Assembly: GCA_027457185.1 (NCBI GenBank)
Contig: DAIDTN010000025.1
Location: 1-7,784 of the forward strand
DNA from: Burkholderiales bacterium
Lineage (GTDB): Bacteria; Pseudomonadota; Gammaproteobacteria; Burkholderiales; SG8-39
Length of the DNA stretch: 7,784 nt
Direction: 5' to 3'
Each line of letters begins with the position of its first letter. Position 1 is the stretch's first letter. The notes under the pieces were generated by a model. The model was not told where the DNA came from, did not search any database, and saw only the letters and a program-made list of their open reading frames with translations. A program made the position numbers and the translations under genes. Below are positions 1 through 5,426 of this stretch, in pieces.

Positions 1-963
1 GTAGAGCGTGCGCTGCGCCGGCACGGCGAAGCCGGCGATCAGGCAGTAGACCAGCGCGGCGAGGAACCCCGCCAGCGCCGACGCCTTGCGCGCCGGCAAG
101 GCCAGCATCAGCGCGGAGGAGCGCCGCCACAACCAGTGGACAAGCGCCGCGAACAGGCTGGCCACCATGGTGACATGCAGACCGGAAATCGACATCAGGT
201 GCGACACCCCGGTGCGCGCGAACAACTGCCACTGCCGCGCGTCTATGGCATTCTGGTCGCCGATCGCGAGCGCGGTCAGAACGCCCGCATAGGGGTAGCC
301 GGGCAGTACATTCCAGTGGCGTTCGCGCAGGATTTCGCGGCTGCGCTCGATGAGATATGCCGGCCGCAGCACCAGGTCGTCCAGGCGTGCGTTTGCGCCC
401 GGGCGCACATAGCCGGTCGCGCCGATGGCACGCTGCAGCAGCCAGGACTCGTAATCGAAACCATAGGGATTGACGCTGCCATGCGGCCGCCGCAGGCGCA
501 CGGTCAGGCGCCAGCGTTCGCCGGCGTGGATCGGCGCGATACCCTGGAACGCTGCGCGGCTTGTGCCGTTGTACCAGGCGAGCGCAATGCGCCGCGGCAG
601 GTGCGCCGCGGCTGGCGCGACCTGCTCCACGTCGAAATCGAAGCGCACGCCGCCCTCGAACGGCTGCGGCAGACTCGCCACCACGCCGGTGACGACCAGG
701 TCCACGCCCTCCCATTGCCGCGGCAGCCGCTCGGCCAGGCGCAACTCGGCCCGAGCCGCAGCATAGAAAAACCCCGTCGCCGCAAACATTGCGGCCAGCA
801 ACAGCATCGCACCGAGCGCGGCGGCATGCGCAGGGAGCAGACGCAAGCTCCACCATAAGACCAGGATCGGCAGCAGCACCCAAGCCCAGGCGAGTGGTGG
901 CAACTGCGACTGCTGCTGCAGCAGGCACACGCCCAGGGCAAAGGCGATGACGTTGGTGCGCAT
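1..963 (-). CDS. comEC: ComEC/Rec2 DNA-uptake channel, N-terminal part (cut by window edge)
   Basis: This is the inner-membrane protein thought to pass single-stranded DNA into the cytoplasm during natural transformation. The 321 visible codons run off position 1 without a stop. Full-length family members are about 750-800 residues, so roughly 40% is present. Residues 3-66 are hydrophobic with two or three membrane segments. Residues about 80-200 match the OB-fold-like periplasmic domain (DUF4131), including NPYGFDYESWL at 165-175. The competence domain begins near residue 222 and shows the family hallmark TGVSHLMSISGLHVTM at 251-266, then VPAQRTLY at the cut edge. The ATG at 961-963 is the first usable start, because an in-frame TAA lies two codons upstream. 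No Shine-Dalgarno sequence is visible before it. It is transcribed divergently from the DUF2062 gene. The downstream metallo-beta-lactamase-like domain is outside the window. The identification is firm; whether this organism is competent cannot be judged here. Confidence 0.96.
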   Translation of the reverse strand, partial: MRTNVIAFALGVCLLQQQSQLPPLAWAWVLLPILVLWWSLRLLPAHAAALGAMLLLAAMFAATGFFYAAARAELRLAERLPRQWEGVDLVVTGVVASLPQPFEGGVRFDFDVEQVAPAAAHLPRRIALAWYNGTSRAAFQGIAPIHAGERWRLTVRLRRPHGSVNPYGFDYESWLLQRAIGATGYVRPGANARLDDLVLRPAYLIERSREILRERHWNVLPGYPYAGVLTALAIGDQNAIDARQWQLFARTGVSHLMSISGLHVTMVASLFAALVHWLWRRSSALMLALPARKASALAGFLAALVYCLIAGFAVPAQRTLY

Positions 964-995
964 CGAGAGTTAACGACCGAACGTGGCCGCGGTTG

Positions 996-1010
996 AATTG
1001 CCTTACAATT
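996..1010. promoter_or_regulatory. short dyad with a -10-like hexamer between comEC and the DUF2062 gene
   Basis: AATTG at 996-1000 and CAATT at 1006-1010 form a perfect 5-base inverted repeat around CCTTA. The right arm overlaps TACAAT at 1004-1009, which matches the sigma-70 -10 consensus at five of six positions. I find no convincing -35 hexamer at 16-18 bases upstream, and no extended -10 TG. An RNA starting about seven bases downstream would begin at the ATG at 1016. The region is AT-rich against its surroundings and lies between two divergent genes, which favours a promoter or operator, but the evidence is weak. Confidence 0.3.
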
Positions 1011-1045
1011 GCAGCATGGAAACAGTGATTTCGGCTGCCGCTCCG

Positions 1046-1600
1046 ATGCCACGCAAGTTTTTCAGAAAATACCTGCCCAGCCACCAAAGCGTGCGCAACA
1101 ATCGGCATATTGCACGCTTCGGCGGTTTTCTGCAGCATCCCAATCTGTGGCATCTGAACCGCCACTCGGTGGCGGGCGGCGTGGCGGTGGGCATGTTCTC
1201 CGGCCTGGTCCCGGGCCCGCTGCAGATGCTGACCGCGGCGCTGCTCGCCGTGCCGCTGCGGGTGAACCTGCCGGTGGCGCTCGCCACCACGCTCTACACC
1301 AATCCAATCACCATCGGCCCGCTGTACGTGCTCGCCTACCTGATCGGCCGGCTGATCATCGGCGGCGACGCGGCGACGCTCGTCCCGCCGCCTGAATTGG
1401 ATTGGTCGCATTTGGAGGCGTCCCTCGACGCTTTCCTTCACTGGGCGCTGTCCATGGGGACGCCGCTCGCGGTCGGCCTTCCGGTTCTGGCGCTGATCCT
1501 GGCCGCGCTCGGCTACGCCTGCGTGCAGGTGGGCTGGCGCGCCTACGTGATCCGGGCCTGGCGCAAACGCCGGCAAGCGCGCAGCCAACATGGCCGCTGA
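1046..1600 (+). CDS. DUF2062 family inner-membrane protein
   Basis: A 184-residue protein of the DUF2062 family, whose biochemical role is not known. Hallmarks visible are the basic N-terminus MPRKFFRKYLP, the segment HPNLWHLNRHSVAGG at 31-45, the glycine- and proline-rich stretch SGLVPGPLQM at 52-61, and LYTNPITIGPLYVLAY at 83-98. Membrane segments are likely at about 43-70, 77-107 and 138-165, followed by a very basic tail (AWRKRRQARSQHGR). I chose ATG 1046 because homologues usually begin with MPRKFF. An in-frame ATG at 1016 and a GTG at 983 are alternatives, and 1016 sits exactly where a transcript from the TACAAT box would begin. No Shine-Dalgarno sequence precedes any of the three. Its stop overlaps the K+ channel start by 11 bases, so the two are probably co-translated. 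Confidence 0.88.
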   Translation: MPRKFFRKYLPSHQSVRNNRHIARFGGFLQHPNLWHLNRHSVAGGVAVGMFSGLVPGPLQMLTAALLAVPLRVNLPVALATTLYTNPITIGPLYVLAYLIGRLIIGGDAATLVPPPELDWSHLEASLDAFLHWALSMGTPLAVGLPVLALILAALGYACVQVGWRAYVIRAWRKRRQARSQHGR

Positions 1601-2621
1601 AACGATCGCGCAGCGGGTCTACCGGCGCTTCGCCGCGCCGGCGATGGCGCTGGTCACCATCAATATCATCGGCATGGTCGGCTACAAGATCATCGGCGGA
1701 CCGCAGGTAACCTGGCTGAACTGCCTGTATATGACCTTCATCACCGTCGCTACCATCGGCTACGGCGAGATCATCGATCTCAGCCATTCCCCGGGCGGGC
1801 GCGTGTTCACCATGGCCATCGGCCTGGTCGGCATCGGCGTGACCACTTACATGATTTCCACGCTCACCGCCTTCATCCTCGAAGGCGAAATGAACCAGGC
1901 ACTACGGAGGCGAAGAATGCAAAAGAGCATCGCGGCACTGCGGCGGCATTACATCATCTGCGGCATCGGCCGCGTCGGCACCAACGTCGCGCACGAGCTC
2001 GAGGTCACCAGGCGTCCCTACGTGCTGATCGAGAGCGACAAGGAGGCGATCGAGCGTTATCTGGAAAGATACCCCGACGCCCTGTGGTCGCACGCCGACA
2101 GCGGCGAGGACAGCGCGCTCGCGGAGGCCGGCATCGAGCACTGTGCCGGCGTATTCGCGGTCACCGGCGACGACAGCAAGAACCTGGTGATCACGCTATC
2201 GGCCAAACTGCTCAACCCGCAGGCGCGCGTGGTGGCGCGCTGCCATGAAGTCAATTACATCGACAAGATACGCAAGGTCGGCGCCGACGCCATCGTCTCT
2301 CCGGATTTCACCGGCGGCATGCGCATCGTTTCCTCGATGGTGCGGCCGCAGGTGGTGAGTTTCCTCGACGAGATGCTGCGCGCTGACAACGCGCTGCGGG
2401 TGGAGGAAGTGCATATCCCCGAAGGCTTCGGCGCAAACACAGTCGGCGGCCTCAAATTGAACCGGCGCGCGTTCATCCTCCTGGCGGTGCGCTCCAAGGA
2501 TCAGTGGGAGTTCAACCCCGCGGACAACTTTTTCATCGGTCCAGGCAACACCCTCGTCGTGATGACCACCCCCGAGGGGCGCAAGTCGCTGGAGAAGAGT
2601 CTGGGCGCGGCGGCGGCATGA
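1590..2621 (+). CDS. two-helix potassium channel with RCK (TrkA-N/TrkA-C) domain, MthK-like
   Basis: A 343-residue inner-membrane K+ channel subunit expected to act as a tetramer. TM1 lies at about 18-36. The pore helix and selectivity filter are at 41-60 with the filter TIGYG at 55-59, followed by Glu where many channels have Asp. TM2 is at about 71-97. A linker with four arginines (106-109) leads into the RCK domain: a Rossmann fold with GxGxxG at 125-130 (G125, G127, G130), acidic E148 at the end of beta-2, and a TrkA-C-like lobe from about 268 to 335. There is no voltage-sensor domain; the pore-plus-one-RCK layout is that of MthK. The ATG overlaps the DUF2062 stop and has no clear Shine-Dalgarno, so translational coupling is likely. 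A strong internal start lies at codon 110 (see the separate entry). By an alignment from memory, the acidic Ca2+ site of MthK is not conserved, so the gating ligand is unknown. Confidence 0.93.
   Translation: MAAETIAQRVYRRFAAPAMALVTINIIGMVGYKIIGGPQVTWLNCLYMTFITVATIGYGEIIDLSHSPGGRVFTMAIGLVGIGVTTYMISTLTAFILEGEMNQALRRRRMQKSIAALRRHYIICGIGRVGTNVAHELEVTRRPYVLIESDKEAIERYLERYPDALWSHADSGEDSALAEAGIEHCAGVFAVTGDDSKNLVITLSAKLLNPQARVVARCHEVNYIDKIRKVGADAIVSPDFTGGMRIVSSMVRPQVVSFLDEMLRADNALRVEEVHIPEGFGANTVGGLKLNRRAFILLAVRSKDQWEFNPADNFFIGPGNTLVVMTTPEGRKSLEKSLGAAAA
1906..1919 (+). promoter_or_regulatory. internal ribosome binding site and start at the pore/RCK junction
   Basis: GGAGG at 1906-1910 is followed by six bases and an in-frame ATG at 1917-1919, codon 110 of the channel gene. 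This is a far better initiation site than the gene's own start at 1590. It would yield a 234-residue soluble RCK protein beginning MQKSIAALRRHYIICG. The Shine-Dalgarno is formed by Arg codons CGG-AGG-CGA-AGA, an atypical choice in DNA that otherwise mostly uses CGC for Arg. MthK is known to make a free RCK subunit from an internal Met (M107) at the equivalent junction. Use of the site here is inferred. Confidence 0.6.
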
Positions 2622-2635
2622 GCAGGGAGCAGGGG

Positions 2636-2650
2636 CCCCGCGCAGCGGGG
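2636..2650 (+). repeat. small GC hairpin in the gap between channel and exporter genes
   Basis: CCCCGC at 2636-2641 and GCGGGG at 2645-2650 are perfect complements with a GCA loop. The hairpin begins 15 bases after the channel stop codon. No run of T follows, so it does not look like an intrinsic terminator. It could be an attenuating or RNA-stabilising structure, or a chance product of GC-rich sequence. The rest of the 2622-2727 gap is GC-rich and shows no other clear signal except the exporter's ribosome binding site. Confidence 0.35.
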
Positions 2651-2715
2651 ATGCGACCGGCCGCGATTGCCGCCGGCCGCCGACAGTGGCTACGCTCGAA
2701 TTGCGAAAACGGATC

Positions 2716-2720
2716 GGAGG
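2716..2720 (+). promoter_or_regulatory. strong Shine-Dalgarno of the LysE-type gene
   Basis: GGAGG lies seven bases before ATG 2728. It fixes the start of the exporter and excludes an in-frame upstream ATG at 2686, which has no comparable site. Confidence 0.8.
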
Positions 2721-2727
2721 CGGCAGC

Positions 2728-3354
2728 ATGAGCCTCCACGTCTGGCTGACCTTCATCGTCGCCGCGCTGCTGATCAGCCTCAGCCCCGGCCCCGGCGCCA
2801 TCTCCTGCATGGCGAGCGGCATGCGCTTCGGCTATCGCCGCACACTTGCCAACATCGCCGGCATGCAGCTGGGCCTCGCGCTGCAGCTGCTGGTGGTCGG
2901 CGTCGGCCTGGGCGCGTTGCTCGCCGCATCCACCCTCGCGTTCGAATTGGCCAGGGGCTTCGGCATGGCCTATCTCTGCTATCTCGGCTGGCAGCAGTTT
3001 CGCGCCGAGGAGAAACCCGTGGAGATCGGCCAGCAGAGCCATTCTCAGAGCACTTCACGCGGGCTCATTGCGCAAGGCTTCCTGGTCAATGCGAGCAATC
3101 CCAAGGCGACGATTTTCCTGCTGGCGGTGCTGCCACAGTTCATCGACGCGCAGGCACCGGCACTGCCGCAGTACCTGATCTGCATGGCCACGCTCACCGC
3201 GACGGACATCGTCATCATGAGCGGCTATGCGTTGTTCGCCTCGCGCGTGCTGCGGCTGCTGCGCCAGCCGCACCATCTGCGCTGGATGAACCGCGGCTTC
3301 GGCAGCATGTTCATGCTCGCCGCCGGCTTTCTCGCGCTGTTCCGGCGCGCCTGA
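2728..3354 (+). CDS. LysE/RhtB family amino-acid exporter
   Basis: A 208-residue inner-membrane protein of the LysE superfamily, which exports amino acids or related small metabolites using the proton gradient. Length and pattern are typical. About six hydrophobic segments are seen, near 7-25, 40-65, 68-90, 112-137, 148-172 and 190-205. The conserved SPGPG lies at 19-23 in the first segment, AYLCYLGWQQF at 81-91, and the family motif NPKA at 124-127 in the fourth. A polar loop separates segments three and four (92-111). The substrate cannot be read from sequence; lysine, homoserine, threonine and others are all handled by relatives. It follows the K+ channel gene by 106 bases on the same strand and has its own strong ribosome binding site, so it may be co-transcribed or have its own promoter. 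No dedicated LysR-type regulator is adjacent. Confidence 0.93.
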   Translation: MSLHVWLTFIVAALLISLSPGPGAISCMASGMRFGYRRTLANIAGMQLGLALQLLVVGVGLGALLAASTLAFELARGFGMAYLCYLGWQQFRAEEKPVEIGQQSHSQSTSRGLIAQGFLVNASNPKATIFLLAVLPQFIDAQAPALPQYLICMATLTATDIVIMSGYALFASRVLRLLRQPHHLRWMNRGFGSMFMLAAGFLALFRRA

Positions 3355-3369
3355 GAGATCATTACGACC

Positions 3370-3389
3370 TGAGGGGATGAGTTCCCTCA
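3370..3389. terminator. weak hairpin at the convergent exporter/lolD junction
   Basis: Bases 3370-3377 can pair with 3382-3389 (eight pairs including one G-T wobble) around a TGAG loop. It lies 15 bases past the exporter stop, where a terminator shared by two converging genes is expected. Neither side carries a good T run (TGCTTCCTTG follows on the plus strand), so this is only a candidate. The rest of the 98-base gap to the lolD stop shows nothing else. Confidence 0.35.
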
Positions 3390-3452
3390 TGCTTCCTTGC
3401 GTCAGAGGCAGTTGCGCTAACGCCGAGTCCGTCTCTAAACGCTTACGCCGGT

Positions 3453-4133
3453 TCAATCCGGAATCAACACCCCATCCTGCAGCCGCAAGATGCGCTGGGC
3501 GCGCGCGGCGATACCGGGATCGTGGGTGACGATGACGAAGCTGGTGCCGCGGCTGCGGTTGAGCTCCAGCATCATCTCGAACACCTGCGCCGCCGTGTGG
3601 CGATCGAGATTGCCCGTCGGTTCGTCGGCGAGCACGCAGGCGGGCCGGGTCACCAGCGCCCGCGCCAGCGCCGCGCGCTGGCGCTCGCCGCCGGAGAGTT
3701 CGGCCGGCGTGTGCGCCAGGCGATGGCCCAGCCCCACTTCCTCGAGTATGGCCGCGGCGCGGCTGCGCGCATCGAACGCCGGCATGCGCCTGATCAGCAG
3801 CGGCATGGCCACGTTCTCCAGCGCGGTGAATTCCATCAGCAAGTGATGAAACTGGTAGACGAAGCCGAGCGTCTCGTTGCGCAGGCGGCCGCGTGCCGCC
3901 TCGGACAGGCTTTGCATCGGCCGGCCGAGGATGCTCACCTCCCCCGAGGTCGCGCTGTCCAGCCCGCCCAGCAGGTGCAGCAGCGTGCTTTTGCCCGAAC
4001 CCGAAGCGCCGACGATCGCCACCAGCTCCGCCGCGCGCACCTGCAGGTCCACCCCGAGCAGTACCGGTACGTCGGTTGCGCCCTGATGGAATATCTTGGC
4101 GAGTTTGCTGCTGCCGAGGACGATGTTACTCAT
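3453..4133 (-). CDS. lolD: LolD, ATPase of the lipoprotein-releasing ABC transporter
   Basis: A 226-residue cytoplasmic ATPase that powers release of outer-membrane lipoproteins from the inner membrane to the periplasmic carrier LolA. All ABC elements are intact: Walker A GASGSGKST at 42-50, Q-loop Q94, signature LSGGERQR at 146-153, Walker B with D170 and E171 in VLADEPTGNLD, and switch histidine H204 in IVTHD. The stretch FVYQFHHLLMEFTALENV at 91-108 is characteristic of LolD and separates it from MacB- and FtsE-like relatives. Length is close to that of the E. coli protein (about 233). The ATG lies inside the last codons of the permease gene: the 8 bases ATGAGTAA contain both this start and the permease stop. 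A GAGG about nine bases upstream may serve as Shine-Dalgarno. The two genes are clearly co-expressed and translationally coupled. Confidence 0.96.
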   Translation of the reverse strand: MSNIVLGSSKLAKIFHQGATDVPVLLGVDLQVRAAELVAIVGASGSGKSTLLHLLGGLDSATSGEVSILGRPMQSLSEAARGRLRNETLGFVYQFHHLLMEFTALENVAMPLLIRRMPAFDARSRAAAILEEVGLGHRLAHTPAELSGGERQRAALARALVTRPACVLADEPTGNLDRHTAAQVFEMMLELNRSRGTSFVIVTHDPGIAARAQRILRLQDGVLIPD

Positions 4134-5376
4134 AGCGCAGGGCCTCGGCCGGATTCACGCGCGAGGCGCGCCAGCTCGGATACAACGTCGCGAGCAGGCT
4201 CAGCACGAGCGACACCGCGGCGATGGTGACGACATCTCTCCATTCCAGCTGCGACGGCAGCTCGCTGATGTAATACACGTCCTTCGACAGGAAATGCACG
4301 TGGAACAGGCGCTCGATGAAGGGCACCACCACGTGAATGTTGAGCGCGAGCAGCACACCGCCGCCGACTCCGATCAACGTGCCGATGACGCCGATCAGCG
4401 CGCCCTGCACGATGAACACCGCCATGATGCCCGAGGGCGCCGCGCCCAGGGTGCGCAGGATGGCGATATCGGGCTGCTTGTCGGTGACCGCCATCACCAG
4501 GGTGGAAACGATGTTGAACGCTGCGACCGCGACGATCAGGAGCAGGATGATGAACATCACGTTCTTCTCCATTTGCACGGCGCGGAAGAAATTGACGTGG
4601 CTGCGCGTCCAGTCGGTGACGTAGGCATCGGCACCCAGCCTGGGCAGCAGATCCGCGGCCACCTGGGGCGCCTGGAACAGGTCGTGCAGCTTCAGGCGCA
4701 CGCCCGAAACCTTGTCCTGCATGCGGTACAGCGTCTGCGCGTCCTGCAGATCGATCAGCGCCAGGCCCGAATCGTATTCGAACATGCCGATCTCGAAAAT
4801 TCCGACCACGCGGAATTGCTTCAGGCGCGGCACGATGCCGGCCGGCGTGACCTCTCCCTGCGGTGCGATCAGGGTCACCTTGTCGCCGACGATTACGGCC
4901 AGCGCGCGCGCAAGCTCGGCGCCGAGGACGATGCCGAATTCGCCCGGCTTGAGCGCCGTCAGGCTGCCGGACTTCATGTGGCTGGCGAAATCAGCCACCT
5001 GCTCCTCGCGCTCGGGCAGGATGCCGCGGATGATCGCGCCGCGCACGGCGCCATCGTAGGTGAGCATGCCCTGGGCATTGACGTAGGGCGCGGTGCCCGC
5101 CACGCGCGGATCGGCGGCGGCGACCTTGGCTACGTCCTGCCAGTCGGAAAGCATATCGCCTGGCCCGCTGATCTCCACATGCGCGGCCACCCCCAGGATG
5201 CGGGTGCGCAACTCGCTCTGGAAACCGTTCATTACCGACAGCACCGTGATCAGTGCCGCCACGCCGAGCGCGATGCCGAGCATCGAGGTGAGCGAAATGA
5301 AGGAGATGAAATGGTTGCGGCGCTTGGCGCGGGTGTAGCGCAGGCCGATAAACAGTTCGTAGGGGAGTTTGGTCAT
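4126..5376 (-). CDS. lolC: LolC/LolE/LolF-type permease of the lipoprotein-releasing ABC transporter
   Basis: A 416-residue inner-membrane permease that takes up lipoproteins from the membrane and passes them to LolA. It has the family layout: a short cytoplasmic N-terminus with GLRYTRA at 11-17, TM1 at about 23-50 ending in VMNGF, a large periplasmic domain (51-270), and TM2 (272-297), TM3 (315-348) and TM4 (381-400). The C-terminal tail SWRASRVNPAEALRYE is typical. Residues about 171-187 contain the spaced residues TPxGxxPxxxxF that resemble the LolA-binding hook of E. coli LolC. The coupling helix region is near 298-312 (TDKQPDIAILRTLGA). Only one permease gene lies with lolD. Either a LolE partner is encoded elsewhere or the protein forms a LolF-type homodimer, so the symbol lolC is conventional. 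No Shine-Dalgarno is visible before the ATG, but the N-terminus matches homologues, so the start is probably right. Confidence 0.94.
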   Translation of the reverse strand: MTKLPYELFIGLRYTRAKRRNHFISFISLTSMLGIALGVAALITVLSVMNGFQSELRTRILGVAAHVEISGPGDMLSDWQDVAKVAAADPRVAGTAPYVNAQGMLTYDGAVRGAIIRGILPEREEQVADFASHMKSGSLTALKPGEFGIVLGAELARALAVIVGDKVTLIAPQGEVTPAGIVPRLKQFRVVGIFEIGMFEYDSGLALIDLQDAQTLYRMQDKVSGVRLKLHDLFQAPQVAADLLPRLGADAYVTDWTRSHVNFFRAVQMEKNVMFIILLLIVAVAAFNIVSTLVMAVTDKQPDIAILRTLGAAPSGIMAVFIVQGALIGVIGTLIGVGGGVLLALNIHVVVPFIERLFHVHFLSKDVYYISELPSQLEWRDVVTIAAVSLVLSLLATLYPSWRASRVNPAEALRYE

Positions 5377-5426
5377 TTTGTGTGGCTATTCTGACACACT
5401 CACGCCCGGCTTATCCGCACGCGTCA
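5377..5426. promoter_or_regulatory. divergent region between the lol pair and the rpfE-recJ pair
   Basis: About 50 bases must hold the leftward promoter for lolCD and probably part of the rightward one. A 20-base dyad is present: GTGTG at 5380-5384 and CACAC at 5395-5399 with a 10-base spacer. On the minus strand CAGAAT (within the spacer) matches the -10 consensus at four of six positions, about 11 bases before the lolC ATG. On the plus strand TAAACT at 5431-5436 is a four-of-six match, five bases before ATG 5442. No good -35 hexamer pairs with either. Placement is inferred from gene layout more than from sequence. Confidence 0.35.

Noticed and set aside
136..858. 240-codon open frame on the plus strand opposite comEC
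   Set aside because: The minus strand encodes well-conserved ComEC motifs throughout this stretch, and the plus-strand product is low-complexity and unlike any family.
2655..2680. Repeated CCGGCC/CGGCCG palindromes in the gap after the channel gene
   Set aside because: Such palindromes are expected by chance in DNA this GC-rich, and they form no longer or spaced structure.
3450..3459. GGTTCAATCC, identical to the T-loop/B-box consensus of tRNA genes
   Set aside because: The flanking bases do not form a T stem (the second pair would be G-G), no D arm, anticodon arm or acceptor stem can be drawn upstream, and the motif covers the stop codon of lolD.
4096..5394. 432-codon open frame on the plus strand opposite the Lol permease
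   Set aside because: Its product is rich in His, Asp, Gln and Arg with no family resemblance. It is the antisense reading of a clearly conserved permease in GC-rich DNA.
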